Numbered from the stretch's first letter, positions 53,629 through 64,000 are shown. The stretch is 64,000 bases of DNA from Firmicutes bacterium HGW-Firmicutes-1 (GCA_002841625.1 PHAG01000005.1:124001-188000), one strand, 5' to 3'. Notes: generated by a model from the letters alone, not told the origin. Made by a program: numbers and translations.

Positions 53629-54555
53629 ATGGGAAAAAGGTATGCTTATGTTGATTGCTTTGAAGAAATCAAACAAATACCCTTTGGGAATCCACTCATA
53701 AAGTTTTGTGGAGATAAAACAATTAGAAAACATTCGATAAAGAAATTTCCAAATACAATAGAAGACATATCATATGGAAGTGTGCCAGGTTTTTACATAA
53801 GAATTCCTGTCATAAAGCCGACTAAGCAGGAAGATGAAGATTACATAACCAGTATTATACAAGCATTTAATCAACATCTTATAAATTATGATATTGATAT
53901 ATTGATTTTAGATGACGCACTAAAAAGATATAGGCGTCAGTTTAATATGTCTATTTCCGATGGAGGTATCTTAGGAGTACTGTATATTAATGAAGTAATA
54001 GAAGAAGCAAAAAAACGTATCCATAAACCTTATAAGGATATTCGGTATGTTATAGTAGATGGTGCATCTACGGATACGGAATATGTATTAGATCACGCTG
54101 CTTATGATATGAATACATTAACCCTTGTTACAGAAACACCATCCCGTTATGAAAGCAAGCTTGCAGATATCTATGATGAATGTGGTTTGGCGGTACAGGT
54201 GAAAGGTAAGGGGCTTCGCCAACAGATTGATGGAGATATCATCATCCACTGCAACAAGGATAATGACAAACTTTATTATTGCTATCAGGACAATGGAATA
54301 TTAATAGATTTCGTTTCGAGTGAAGAAGTATTGCTGCAGACGAAAATCAAGAGAAAGGATTTGGCGATCATTCATAAATTTGAGCCAAATTATTTAGAAC
54401 AGAAATGGAACGCAGATATATTACTAGGAATTATATTAAATAGCGACCGAGTGTTGAAGAATATGTACGTACATGGTTATAGATATAATGTTAAGGATAG
54501 AATTGATAAGGCACTTAATAAATACCCTATAAAATTCGAGTTAAAGCTCTTCTAA
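53629..54555 (+). CDS. Unknown 308-aa protein
   Basis: Not recognised. Soluble with no signal sequence. ATG 53629 with AAGGTG (53618-53623) is preferred to TTG 53590. The C-terminal two thirds have several alternating beta-helix segments (DIDILILDDALKRY, DIRYVIVDGASTDTEYVLDHAAYDMNTLTLVTETPSRYESKLADIYDECGLAVQV), which look Rossmann-like with switched strands, and the end has EQKWNADILLGIILNSDRVLKNMYVHGY. A one-gene unit between dusB and greA; possibly a conserved clostridial orphan. Confidence 0.72.
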   Translation: MGKRYAYVDCFEEIKQIPFGNPLIKFCGDKTIRKHSIKKFPNTIEDISYGSVPGFYIRIPVIKPTKQEDEDYITSIIQAFNQHLINYDIDILILDDALKRYRRQFNMSISDGGILGVLYINEVIEEAKKRIHKPYKDIRYVIVDGASTDTEYVLDHAAYDMNTLTLVTETPSRYESKLADIYDECGLAVQVKGKGLRQQIDGDIIIHCNKDNDKLYYCYQDNGILIDFVSSEEVLLQTKIKRKDLAIIHKFEPNYLEQKWNADILLGIILNSDRVLKNMYVHGYRYNVKDRIDKALNKYPIKFELKLF

Positions 54556-54580
54556 CTTATGGCCTAGAGGATGAATTCTC

Positions 54581-54609
54581 TTGACAATAAAAATAGTTTA
54601 AGTTATAAT
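54581..54609 (+). promoter_or_regulatory. Consensus sigma-A promoter of greA-lysS
   Basis: TTGACA (54581-54586), exactly 17 bp, TATAAT (54604-54609): a full match to the housekeeping consensus, 82 bp before the greA start. A second TATAAT lies at 54658-54663. Confidence 0.85.
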
Positions 54610-54691
54610 AGCAAGAATAATTATGCATTTATGTGCTGTATAATATGGGGTTAATGTTATAATAGAATAGTAAATAGGAAGGTGCAGGAGA

Positions 54692-55168
54692 ATGGCAGAG
54701 AAAAGAATTATACTCACGTATAGTGGTTTAAAAGAACTAGAAGAAGAATTACAAAATCTTAAGGTTATTAAACGAAAAGAAATAGCTGAAATCATTAAGG
54801 AAGCAAGAGCACAAGGTGATTTATCTGAAAATGCTGAATATGATGCAGCGAAGGATGAACAAGGAGAAATTGAAGCAAGAATTGCTCATCTTGAAAAAAT
54901 GCTGAAAAATGTCGAAGTAATAGATGAAGATGAAGTTGATTTGAGCACGATTAATATAGGGTGCAAAGTTAGACTTTATGATTATGATATGGATGAGGAA
55001 GTGGATTTTGCTATTGTTGGTTCTGCTGAATCCGCGCCACTTTTAGGTAAAATTTCAAATGAATCACCAGTGGGTGAAGCTTTACTTGGACTCGCGGTAG
55101 GTCAAGAGACTTCTGTAGATACACCAGCAGGGTCAATAAAGTTTAAGGTTTTAGAAATACACAGATAA
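54692..55168 (+). CDS. greA: Transcription elongation factor GreA
   Basis: A 158-aa factor that rescues backtracked RNA polymerase. The coiled-coil N-terminus ([57 protein letters not shown]) with the acidic tip [13 protein letters not shown] and the C-terminal FKBP-like domain ([21 protein letters not shown]) are complete. Confidence 0.97.
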   Translation: MAEKRIILTYSGLKELEEELQNLKVIKRKEIAEIIKEARAQGDLSENAEYDAAKDEQGEIEARIAHLEKMLKNVEVIDEDEVDLSTINIGCKVRLYDYDMDEEVDFAIVGSAESAPLLGKISNESPVGEALLGLAVGQETSVDTPAGSIKFKVLEIHR

Positions 55169-56683
<1,515 letters not shown>

Positions 56684-56693
56684 ATAATAAAAT

Positions 56694-56727
56694 AAGCCAT
56701 TGCATTTTTTATGCAAGGCTTTTTTTA
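56694..56727 (+). terminator. Terminator after lysS
   Basis: AAGCC-A-TTGCAT pairs with ATGCAA-GGCTT, followed by seven T residues. Confidence 0.85.
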
Positions 56728-56730
56728 TTT

Positions 56731-56778
56731 GCGGGGAAAGTTCTGCATATGCAATTGGAAAAAAGCGGTAGGTGAAAT
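56731..56778 (-). repeat. Partial copy of the dispersed repeat
   Basis: On the minus strand CACCTACCGCTTTTTTCC, AATTGCATATGCAGAACTTTCC match the 3' half of the repeat family. Located directly after the lysS terminator; the rest up to 57025 has AT-rich DNA and a TATAAT at 56967-56972, a weak promoter for the next gene. Confidence 0.65.
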
Positions 56779-57025
56779 GTAATGGATGGATTTACAAGTT
56801 TTACAAAAAATTTTGGAAAATTTTCACAGGAGGCTTCCTGCTGAATAAACAAGTATTACATAGATTGTCGTATGTTGCTTCACATTGAATGAAAGGTTTC
56901 GGTGCACAATAAGGAAAGTAAAATCATTTTATAATAATAACTGTCGAAAAGGATCATTTGATGTGCTATAATAAAAAACATGTAATGGTATGACACATTA
57001 TATTATTCATACGGGGTGAAAGAAA

Positions 57026-58315
57026 ATGGACAAAGAAACACTAAGAGAAAAATTAGAGAAGATTGAGGAACAAGAAATCACGAATGCTATAAAAAAGAGT
57101 AATAAATTAAACAAACGCGCAGTAAAAGGCTGGTTAGTTCTTTTGGGATGTGGGATCACTATTGTTATTATTGGGCTTTTATATAGATTTACTGGTAAGG
57201 GTGAAAGTATTCATTTTTCTAATCCAAAAATGTACGGTACAATTGTAGATCTGAATGATTTTATGATAGTAGATAATACGTTAGCAATTAATTATTCACC
57301 AAGAATACCTATTAGAGGCATTTTTTTAACTGCAAACACAGCAGGAATTCAAACTTCACTTGATAACCTTATTAAGCTAGCAAATGAAACAGAAATCAAT
57401 GCGTTTGTTATTGATGTTAAAAATGATGATGGACACATTACTTATGATATGGATATCCCTTTGGTCGACCAAATTGGTTCAGAATATTATGCAATAAAAG
57501 ATATTGACGTGGTGATGGATAAGTTGTACGATAATAACATATATCCTATTGCTAGAATTGTAGCCTTTAAGGATCCTTATTTATCTAGTCATGTTACGGA
57601 GTATGCAATTAAAAATCAAGATGGTAGCCTATTTCAATACAAAAATATTACTTGGATTAGTCCATACAATAAGGATGCTTGGAAGTATATTATTGATGTA
57701 GCCAAAGAGGCTGCTAAGTCAGGGTTTAAAGAAATTCAATTTGATTATATCCGTTTTGAAGCAACACATTCTTTAGAAGGTGCAAATTTTGGAGCGACAG
57801 CAGATACAACTAAAAGTAGGACTGAGGTTATTGTAGAATTCATTGAATATGCTCAGAAAGAGCTTGAGCCCTATGATGTTGCTATATCGGCAGATGTTTT
57901 TGGTACTATAATCATCAGTGCCATAGATGCAAATATGATTGGCCAAAATTATTATGAAATGTCAAAAAGACTTGACGTAATCTGCCCTATGGTATATCCT
58001 TCACATTATGGAAGAGGTTATTATGGAGTACCAGCATCTCAACCTCCAGACTTATTTCCATATGAGATAATATATGGATCAATGCAAGACTCTAATAAAG
58101 TAATTGATACAATACCTAAAGGTGAAAATAGGCCAATTGTACGTCCTTGGCTACAAGCCTTTACTGCTTCCTACCTTGGTGGGGGCAATTATATGACATA
58201 TGATGGGGATGCAATTAAAAAACAAATACAAGCTGCCTATGACGCGGGACTTGATGAATGGTTACTATGGAATTCTGGTAATCGATATTATAAAGAAGGA
58301 CTAATAGGTAAATAA
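57026..58315 (+). CDS. Putative glycoside hydrolase, membrane-anchored (DUF4015 type)
   Basis: A 429-aa protein with an N-terminal helix (about 33-52) and an extracellular TIM-barrel domain. IRGIFLTANTAGIQTSLDNLIKLANETEINAFVIDVKNDDGHITYD, IYPIARIVAFKDPYLSSH, WISPYNKDAWKYIIDVAKEAAKSGFKEIQFDYIRF and PWLQAFTASY fit the family labelled putative glycoside hydrolase (DUF4015, GHL10-related). Probably acts on cell-wall or surface glycans; substrate unknown. It begins an operon that leads to cdaA. Confidence 0.85.
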   Translation: MDKETLREKLEKIEEQEITNAIKKSNKLNKRAVKGWLVLLGCGITIVIIGLLYRFTGKGESIHFSNPKMYGTIVDLNDFMIVDNTLAINYSPRIPIRGIFLTANTAGIQTSLDNLIKLANETEINAFVIDVKNDDGHITYDMDIPLVDQIGSEYYAIKDIDVVMDKLYDNNIYPIARIVAFKDPYLSSHVTEYAIKNQDGSLFQYKNITWISPYNKDAWKYIIDVAKEAAKSGFKEIQFDYIRFEATHSLEGANFGATADTTKSRTEVIVEFIEYAQKELEPYDVAISADVFGTIIISAIDANMIGQNYYEMSKRLDVICPMVYPSHYGRGYYGVPASQPPDLFPYEIIYGSMQDSNKVIDTIPKGENRPIVRPWLQAFTASYLGGGNYMTYDGDAIKKQIQAAYDAGLDEWLLWNSGNRYYKEGLIGK

Positions 58316-58328
58316 AGTAGGTGATTTC

Positions 58329-58709
58329 ATGTTAGATAACGAAAAAGTTTGTCTTATGACTAAGATTGCAGTATATGAAAAGAGCAAAGGCAAACAGGAC
58401 ATTATGAGAGCACAATATCATCAAAAAGATTATATATCTTTAAATAACTTTAAAATGCAATTAAGTGTGACTTTTGCATTAATCATACTCTTTAGCATAG
58501 AGTTTTCAAGCATTGTTATGGACTCTTCGGTTACTGCAACGACTACTTTGCTAATTGGTATAGGAGTTAAGTATTTGTTGATTTGGTTATTATTTATGAT
58601 TGGATATACCATATTATCTACTATAAATAATAAAAAAGAATATCTTGAATCAAAACACCGAATCGAGGAGTATGAAACATTACTCAATGATTTAGATAAA
58701 ATCCAATAG
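58329..58709 (+). CDS. Unknown small membrane protein (126 aa)
   Basis: Two helices (about 43-63 and 75-95) flanked by charged tails, the last being helical (KKEYLESKHRIEEYETLLNDLDKI). The family was not recognised. AGGTGA precedes ATG 58329; an ATG at 58356 is an alternative. Between the glycoside hydrolase and the multi-helix protein in the cdaA operon. Confidence 0.68.
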   Translation: MLDNEKVCLMTKIAVYEKSKGKQDIMRAQYHQKDYISLNNFKMQLSVTFALIILFSIEFSSIVMDSSVTATTTLLIGIGVKYLLIWLLFMIGYTILSTINNKKEYLESKHRIEEYETLLNDLDKIQ

Positions 58710-58729
58710 GAACAGTAAGGGAGGATAAA

Positions 58730-59659
58730 ATGACAAAACTGTTTGAAATAAAAGAAATGATCATTAACCTTTACACCAGATTTGAAAGAGCTATAGTTCC
58801 TATAGGTAAATTTTTATTGTTCTTTATTGTACTAGTTTTGACAAATGGATTTTTTAACTCAAAGCTGTCAATTAGCGAATTTTTAATGATGGTATTATTA
58901 GCAACCATCTCTATTTTTATACCAGCAAGCTGGATCGTAATATTGATTATTGCATTTATTAGTTTTCAGCTAGTAGCAATATCACTTGAGGCAACACTAA
59001 CCTTAGCAATAGCCATGCTTATTATATATTTATTGTTTATTCGGATTTATCCAAAGATGGCCTACTTCGTTATACTTGTGCCACTTTTATTTGCTCTTAA
59101 GATTGGTTATGTTATTCCTATATTTGCAGGATTGTTTTTTGGCCCCAGTGCTATCATTGCAGTTTGCACTGGAGTTTTGGTTTTTAAATTTGCAACGTAT
59201 ATTCCTGGATTGTTGCAGCTTCAGTCAGAATCCTTATACGATATGCCACAAACGATTATGCTTATGTATAAGTATATGGTCAATATAATGATTACAGATA
59301 CTAGTATATTGTTAACTATCATTGTATTTGCTGCTGTTCTAATAGTTACGTATATTGTAAGCAAATTAGAATATGATTATGTATGGTATATCGCAATTGG
59401 GGCGGGCACTACAGTTAATATGCTTGGATTTATAATTGGAATACTTATTTTAAAGTCTGATATATCAATTATTGGAGTTCTTATTGGTAGTATTGTTGCT
59501 GGAGCTATTTGTGCTGCTGCTCAGTTTATGAGATTTTCACTTGATTATCCTAGGACTGAAAAGGTACAATTTGAAGATGAAACGTATTATTATTTTGTAA
59601 AAGCGGTACCTAAGGTTAAGATTACAAGAAAAGAAAAAGCGATAACAAAAATTAAGTAA
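58730..59659 (+). CDS. Multi-pass membrane protein upstream of cdaA
   Basis: A 309-aa protein with about eight helices and a basic cytoplasmic tail (VPKVKITRKEKAITKIK). No domain name recognised. Its placement 19 bp before cdaA suggests a membrane partner of the c-di-AMP system. Confidence 0.72.
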   Translation: MTKLFEIKEMIINLYTRFERAIVPIGKFLLFFIVLVLTNGFFNSKLSISEFLMMVLLATISIFIPASWIVILIIAFISFQLVAISLEATLTLAIAMLIIYLLFIRIYPKMAYFVILVPLLFALKIGYVIPIFAGLFFGPSAIIAVCTGVLVFKFATYIPGLLQLQSESLYDMPQTIMLMYKYMVNIMITDTSILLTIIVFAAVLIVTYIVSKLEYDYVWYIAIGAGTTVNMLGFIIGILILKSDISIIGVLIGSIVAGAICAAAQFMRFSLDYPRTEKVQFEDETYYYFVKAVPKVKITRKEKAITKIK

Positions 59660-59678
59660 CAATATAAGAGGTGTTATA

Positions 59679-60563
59679 GTGGTTACATTTTCAGAAGTCT
59701 GGCAAAACTTAAAACTTCTTACATACCAATTACCAATCATAAATATCAAGGACATCATTGAGATTTGTATGATTGCTTTTGTCATTTACCAAGTTATCAA
59801 ATGGGTAGAAGGAACACGCGTATGGATGCTTGTAAAAGGCATATCCGTATTATTTACGATCGCTATCATTGCGATGATTTTTCAATTAAATACGATATTA
59901 TGGATATTTGCAAATACAATTAGTGTTGGTATTACAGCCCTCTTAATTGTGTTCCAACCTGAACTAAGGAAGGCATTAGAGCAATTAGGTAGAAAGAACC
60001 TTTTTGCTTCTATTAATATTTTTGAAGAACAGAGGGATAGAGCTGAGAAATTAACCATTGATATCATTGAAGAATTACTTAAAGCAGTGAATGAAATGTC
60101 AAAAGCAAAAACGGGTGCACTTATTGTTGTAGAACAGGATATCAGATTAGATGAGTATGAAAGAACGGGAATTCACATCGATGCTATCGTATCCAAGCAA
60201 ATGATTGTAAACATTTTTGAACACAATACACCTTTGCATGACGGTGCGGTAATCATTAGGCACAATAGAATTGTTGCGGCAACTTGCTATTTACCGTTAT
60301 CAGAAAACATGACTTTAAGCAAGGAGCTTGGAACAAGACATAGAGCTGCTGTAGGGTTAACTGAGGTAACAGACAGTATTATTATTGTTGTATCTGAGGA
60401 AACAGGTCATATTTCTATGGCATTGGGTGGAAATTTAATTAGAAATGTTGACACGGAATATTTGAAAAACAAGCTAGTTTATGTTCAAAAGAAGATTGTA
60501 GATGTCAACAAATTCAAGATATGGAAAGGTAGACATAAACATGATAAAAAAGATAACGAATAG
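59679..60563 (+). CDS. cdaA: Diadenylate cyclase CdaA
   Basis: A 294-aa membrane enzyme making c-di-AMP from two ATP. Three N-terminal helices (about 20-95) precede the DAC domain with the catalytic PLHDGAVII (DGA) and GTRHRAAVG (RHR) motifs, plus FQPELRKALEQLGR. GTG start with AAGAGGTG upstream. The regulator gene overlaps by 23 bp, as in other Firmicutes, but the usual third gene glmM is absent. Confidence 0.97.
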   Translation: MVTFSEVWQNLKLLTYQLPIINIKDIIEICMIAFVIYQVIKWVEGTRVWMLVKGISVLFTIAIIAMIFQLNTILWIFANTISVGITALLIVFQPELRKALEQLGRKNLFASINIFEEQRDRAEKLTIDIIEELLKAVNEMSKAKTGALIVVEQDIRLDEYERTGIHIDAIVSKQMIVNIFEHNTPLHDGAVIIRHNRIVAATCYLPLSENMTLSKELGTRHRAAVGLTEVTDSIIIVVSEETGHISMALGGNLIRNVDTEYLKNKLVYVQKKIVDVNKFKIWKGRHKHDKKDNE

Positions 60564-61761
60564 ATTAGGTTGGAAAATCGTTTCAGTTATTGCAGCATTT
60601 TTTCTATGGCTACTTGTTGTAAATTATGATGATCCAATTATTACGAGACCACCCTTTAACAATGTAACGGTAGTTAAGTTAAATGCAAGTGCTATAACAA
60701 CACAAAATAAAGCAATTGAGTATTTAGAAGGTGAAACAGTTGATGTAACCGTAAGAGGGAAGCGTTCAATTGTTAATCGTTTAAGTACTAGTGATATTAG
60801 AGCATATGTAGATTTATCAAAGGTATCCATTACAGGTGCAATAGATATTGAAATAGATGTTCCAGATGGAATTCAAATAGTTAAAAAAAGTCCTGGAGAT
60901 ATGAAAATTGCGCTTGAAAATATCATCTCTGTTCAAAAAGAGGTTCAATATTATTTTGATGGTGAACCAAGTGAATCCTATGTGGCATTAGATCCTGTTA
61001 TTACACCAAGTATAATACAAATTACTGGGCCAGAATCTCAGGTAAACTTAGTATCAAGTGTTGTAGTACCCATAAATATAAAGGGGGTAAATAAGGATAT
61101 TACATTGTTTGCTACACCACAAGCACTTGATAAAGATAAAAAGGTTGTATCTACAATAACAACAAATGTGGATCGAGTTCAGGTATCAGTACCAATCATC
61201 AAGAAGAAAGTTGTTCCTATTATCTTTGAACAAGTGGATGACGTGGCACCTGGATATCGTTTAACTGAGGTTAAAATAAGTGTTAATGATGTAAGTATTA
61301 TGGGCAAGGAGGAAGTTCTTAAGGGTATAGACTCGATCATCATTAATAGCATTTACCTTGCAGGGCAAACAGAAGATATTACTGTCCAAGTATCTCTTGA
61401 GGAGCTACTAGAGCCTAATGAAATTACAATATTGAATGAAGAAAAGATTGCTACAATAACTCTTATAATTGATAAGCTAGAGGAAAAGAAAATTTCAGTA
61501 GATGCGGACGATATTAGCATGAAAAACATTCCGAAAGGTTATCGGGCAACAATCAGTAGCAGTACACCAATTACTTTAACAGTGAAAGGTACAAAGAGTG
61601 ACTTAAATAAAGTATCAATTGTATCCTTAAATCCTTATATTTCTTTAAACGGTTTAGTGGAAGGTATAAATGATGTGAAATTAAACTTTACATTATCAAC
61701 CAATGTCCAAATGGTTACCGCGCCATCATCAATTAAAGTTGATATGATCAAAGAAGAATAA
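60541..61761 (+). CDS. cdaR: CdaR, YbbR-domain regulator of CdaA
   Basis: A 406-aa protein with one N-terminal helix (GWKIVSVIAAFFLWLLVVNY) and four YbbR domains outside the membrane, each with a V-x-V-R/K-G turn (VTVRGKRS, QITGPES, SIMGKEE, LTVKGTKS). It modulates diadenylate cyclase activity. ATG 60541 is taken; it overlaps cdaA by 23 bp. Confidence 0.93.
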   Translation: MIKKITNRLGWKIVSVIAAFFLWLLVVNYDDPIITRPPFNNVTVVKLNASAITTQNKAIEYLEGETVDVTVRGKRSIVNRLSTSDIRAYVDLSKVSITGAIDIEIDVPDGIQIVKKSPGDMKIALENIISVQKEVQYYFDGEPSESYVALDPVITPSIIQITGPESQVNLVSSVVVPINIKGVNKDITLFATPQALDKDKKVVSTITTNVDRVQVSVPIIKKKVVPIIFEQVDDVAPGYRLTEVKISVNDVSIMGKEEVLKGIDSIIINSIYLAGQTEDITVQVSLEELLEPNEITILNEEKIATITLIIDKLEEKKISVDADDISMKNIPKGYRATISSSTPITLTVKGTKSDLNKVSIVSLNPYISLNGLVEGINDVKLNFTLSTNVQMVTAPSSIKVDMIKEE

Positions 61762-61775
61762 ATAGATTAATAAAA

Positions 61776-61803
61776 AACAGCCGATGTCTAATCGGCTGTT
61801 TTG
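61776..61803. terminator. Bidirectional terminator between cdaR and htpG
   Basis: AACAGCCGAT (61776-61785) and ATCGGCTGTT (61791-61800) form a perfect 10-bp stem, with A-rich DNA before and T residues after, serving both convergent genes. Confidence 0.88.
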
Positions 61804-61810
61804 CTACGTC

Positions 61811-63697
61811 TTATATCAATTTTTTTAAGATTAAGTTACTTCTGCTAATGAAGGTAGTCATTGCAGCAGGTGATAACGGTTTGTGGCTTAACATAGCTAA
61901 GTCATAAAGTTGTTCACAGAATAGCTTGATATCTTCTTTTTTATCTTCGTTTTCTTTGTGAGCAACAATATATTTCACGAGTTCATTTTTCTTGTTAAGA
62001 AGAAGCGTTTCCTCTGATTTAAACATACTTGGATCCATACCATACATACTATACATTTTAGACATTTCTTGCATTCTTCTTGAATCTTCTGGAAGAATAA
62101 TAAGTGCTGATATTTCTTCTGCTTTAAGATTTTCAATTTGCACCTTTAGGTCTTCTTTTCCTAAAGAAGCTTTAAATATTTTTTCAAGACCTTCAAGAAG
62201 AGTTTTATCTTCTTCTTCATTAACAACTTCTGAACTATCTTTCATTGTATCTGTAAGGTCTGCATCAATTCTAACAAATTTAACTTCTGATTCCTTCATT
62301 TCTAATTGAGAAATAAATGGTTGATCTATATTATGTTCTAGAATTACAGCTTCCATTTCATGATCTTTAAACATTTTAATATATTGGGCTTGTTGTTTTT
62401 CATCTGAGACATAATACACCTTGTTTTCATGTTTATCCCTATTACGTTCAAGGTATTCAGATAAAATTATATGTCCATCAGCAGTTGATTTATAGAGCAT
62501 TATGTCTTTAACCTTATCATAAAAGGTATCATCTTTTAAACAACCAAATTTAATAAAAGGGTTAATATCTCCCCAGAAGTTTTCATAGGTTGGTCTATCT
62601 GTATTGAAAAGGGAATTCAGTTTATCAGCAACCTTTTTAGAAATATATCCAGAGATCTTCTTAACGAAGCCGTCATTTTGCAAGAAACTTCTTGATACAT
62701 TCAAAGGTAGATCAGGACAATCAATTACACCCTTTAACAACAATAAGAATTCAGGAATGACTTCTTTAATGTTATCAGCAACAAATACTTGGTTGTTATA
62801 TAGTTTGATTTGTCCTTCCATATTGTCAAATTCATGGTTAAAACGTGGGAAGTATAAAATACCCTTTAGGTTAAAAGGATAATCCATATTTAAATGAATC
62901 CAGAAAAGTGGCTCTTTAAAATCCATAAAGGTTTTTCTGTAAAATTCCTTGTATTCCTCATCGCTACATTCATTTGGTTTTTTTGTATAGAGAGGTGTAG
63001 TTGTATTAAGCGGCTTAGGCTCTTCAACGACTATATTATCTTCCTCGTCTTTTTTTGGTTCTTTATTAGGGTTAGATAAATAAATTTCATATGGCATGAA
63101 GGAACAATATTTTTCTATTGTTGATCGTAGAGTGTATTCGTTTAAGAATTCCATTCCATCTTCACCAATATATAAAATAATTTCCGTACCACGTTGTTCA
63201 CGAGTACCTTTTTCCATTTCAAAGTCAGTACCACCTTCACAGGTCCATTTTACTGGAGTATAATCTTCCTTGTAGGATTTGGTGTTGATTTCCACCCTAT
63301 CTGCAACCATAAAAGCAGAATAAAACCCAAGACCAAAGTGTCCGATTATTTGATCGTCATTTGTCTTGTCCTTATATTGGTTTAAGAAATCTTCGGCCCC
63401 TGAAAAAGCTATTTGATTAATATATTTTTTGATTTCTTCATCTGTCATACCAAGACCATTATCTACAAAGGATAATGTTTTATTTTTGTCATCAACAATG
63501 ACTTCAATTTTGTAAGAAGTATCTTCACTGATATTAACTTCTCCCAGTGTGTTTAATTTGTTCAATTTCGTTATTGCATCGCAAGCATTGGAAATTAATT
63601 CTCTAATAAAAATGTCATGATCTGAATAGAGCCATTTTTTAATAATAGGGAATATGTTCTCGCTATGGATGGATAAGCTACCTTTTTCTTTACTCAT
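61811..63697 (-). CDS. htpG: Chaperone HtpG (Hsp90)
   Basis: A 628-aa ATP-dependent chaperone. GHKL ATPase motifs SNACDA, DNGLGMT and GHFGLGFYSAFMVA; middle-domain FPRFNHEFDNMEGQIKLYNNQVFV and LPLNVSRSFLQND. ATG 63697 is preceded by AAGGAGG at 13 bases, slightly long spacing; the longer reading frame to 63754 has no site. It is controlled by a sigma-A promoter and a CIRCE element, hence by HrcA and heat. Confidence 0.96.
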   Translation of the reverse strand: MSKEKGSLSIHSENIFPIIKKWLYSDHDIFIRELISNACDAITKLNKLNTLGEVNISEDTSYKIEVIVDDKNKTLSFVDNGLGMTDEEIKKYINQIAFSGAEDFLNQYKDKTNDDQIIGHFGLGFYSAFMVADRVEINTKSYKEDYTPVKWTCEGGTDFEMEKGTREQRGTEIILYIGEDGMEFLNEYTLRSTIEKYCSFMPYEIYLSNPNKEPKKDEEDNIVVEEPKPLNTTTPLYTKKPNECSDEEYKEFYRKTFMDFKEPLFWIHLNMDYPFNLKGILYFPRFNHEFDNMEGQIKLYNNQVFVADNIKEVIPEFLLLLKGVIDCPDLPLNVSRSFLQNDGFVKKISGYISKKVADKLNSLFNTDRPTYENFWGDINPFIKFGCLKDDTFYDKVKDIMLYKSTADGHIILSEYLERNRDKHENKVYYVSDEKQQAQYIKMFKDHEMEAVILEHNIDQPFISQLEMKESEVKFVRIDADLTDTMKDSSEVVNEEEDKTLLEGLEKIFKASLGKEDLKVQIENLKAEEISALIILPEDSRRMQEMSKMYSMYGMDPSMFKSEETLLLNKKNELVKYIVAHKENEDKKEDIKLFCEQLYDLAMLSHKPLSPAAMTTFISRSNLILKKLI

Positions 63698-63745
63698 TTT
63701 AAATGAAAGCCTCCTTAAAATAATTTCTAAATTTTCTTTAAAAGT

Positions 63746-63774
63746 ATCATACAACTAGATAGCCTACTTGTCAA
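63746..63774 (-). promoter_or_regulatory. Sigma-A promoter of htpG
   Basis: Minus strand: TTGACA (63774-63769), 17 bp, TATGAT (63751-63746), about 50 bp before the start codon. Confidence 0.8.
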
Positions 63775-63781
63775 GAAAAAA

Positions 63782-63808
63782 TTAGCACTCACATTGGAAG
63801 AGTGCTAA
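63782..63808. promoter_or_regulatory. Perfect CIRCE element (HrcA operator)
   Basis: TTAGCACTC (63782-63790), nine bases, GAGTGCTAA (63800-63808), identical to the CIRCE consensus arms. It lies seven bases upstream of the htpG -35 rather than between promoter and gene. Confidence 0.93.
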
Positions 63809-63841
63809 CAGAAAGCAAAACCAATTGTACTATGTAAACTT

Positions 63842-64000
63842 TTACGAAGTGATCAGGATATCATTTTTTGAAAAAAAACGAAGAATAGAATCATCGTAGT
63901 AATTTTCTACGGATTTATCAAGGGAAAATAGTTTGTAGTTTATGCCGGTTACTATTTTAAGGCCAGTAGAATCAAAAATTATATTTAAGTAAAAACCATT
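63842..64000 (-). CDS. C-terminal 52 residues of an unidentified protein
   Basis: The minus-strand frame is open from the right edge to a stop at 63842-63844 and reads NGFYLNIIFDSTGLKIVTGI... ENYYDDSILRFFSKNDILITS. Composition is protein-like, but no family was recognised. Its stop lies 33 bp before the CIRCE element of htpG, so htpG may also be reached by read-through. Confidence 0.55.
   Translation of the reverse strand, partial: NGFYLNIIFDSTGLKIVTGINYKLFSLDKSVENYYDDSILRFFSKNDILITS

Noticed and set aside
61992-63385. Several plus-strand ORFs of 60-105 codons
   Set aside because: All lie antisense within htpG, have no ribosome site and mirror its codon pattern.

Overview
The window is AT-rich DNA from a low-GC Gram-positive anaerobe, most likely a spore-forming member of the Clostridia. 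Support comes from a gerA/gerC/gerB-type germination operon, a perfect CIRCE operator, HPr kinase, S-layer homology domains, a CdaA/CdaR c-di-AMP module, Shine-Dalgarno starts before nearly every gene and many UUG/GUG starts. The species cannot be read from the sequence. No rRNA, tRNA, intact insertion sequence, CRISPR array or prophage was seen.

Layout. 1-4.1 kb: the end of uvrA, an S-layer protein with five near-identical repeats, and an unknown 212-residue protein. 4.1-6.2 kb: a strongly translated 26-codon secreted-peptide-like ORF inside a 10-bp inverted repeat, then a membrane HD-GYP protein overlapping a DUF5317-type membrane gene. 6.2-15 kb: CBS-type Mn pyrophosphatase, germination operon with a small extra membrane subunit, and a divergent pair (EF-hand-like protein and FapA/DUF342 protein) with motility-sigma-like promoters. 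14.9-15.4 kb: five tandem imperfect repeats just downstream of a good promoter, forming a possible RNA or long leader ahead of a DEAD-box helicase gene. 15.4-34.6 kb: uvrC, a second HD-GYP protein, hprK, a ROK glucokinase, ferritin-like protein, NfeD/SPFH pair, two glycosyltransferases, ppx-ppk, argF, birA and a PAS/HD-GYP protein.

35-44 kb is the accessory island: a LytTR response regulator, two 12-bp direct repeats 21 bp apart in front of a promoter, a peptidase-containing ABC exporter, a double-glycine bacteriocin-like precursor with an unusually long core, a small two-helix membrane protein (immunity candidate), an unknown protein, an HlyD-type accessory protein, a membrane-anchored Ig-like (BIG2) surface protein and a broken membrane-protein gene. 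A Phd/ParE toxin-antitoxin pair with a shortened toxin marks the right border. Then come an SDR, MarR and methyltransferase operon.

47-53.6 kb holds nearly the whole route from ketoisovalerate to 4'-phosphopantetheine: coaX, a PanG-type ketopantoate reductase, panB, panC, panD, and separate streptococcal-type coaB and coaC, followed by dusB. 53.6-61.8 kb: unknown protein, greA, lysS, a putative glycoside hydrolase, two membrane proteins, cdaA and cdaR. The window ends with htpG on the minus strand, its CIRCE operator and the C-terminus of an unidentified minus-strand gene.

A dispersed intergenic repeat family (five tandem copies at 14.9-15.3 kb, single copies near 22.2, 24.7 and 56.7 kb) and a second two-copy repeat (23.5 and 50.8 kb) are not explained by any gene.
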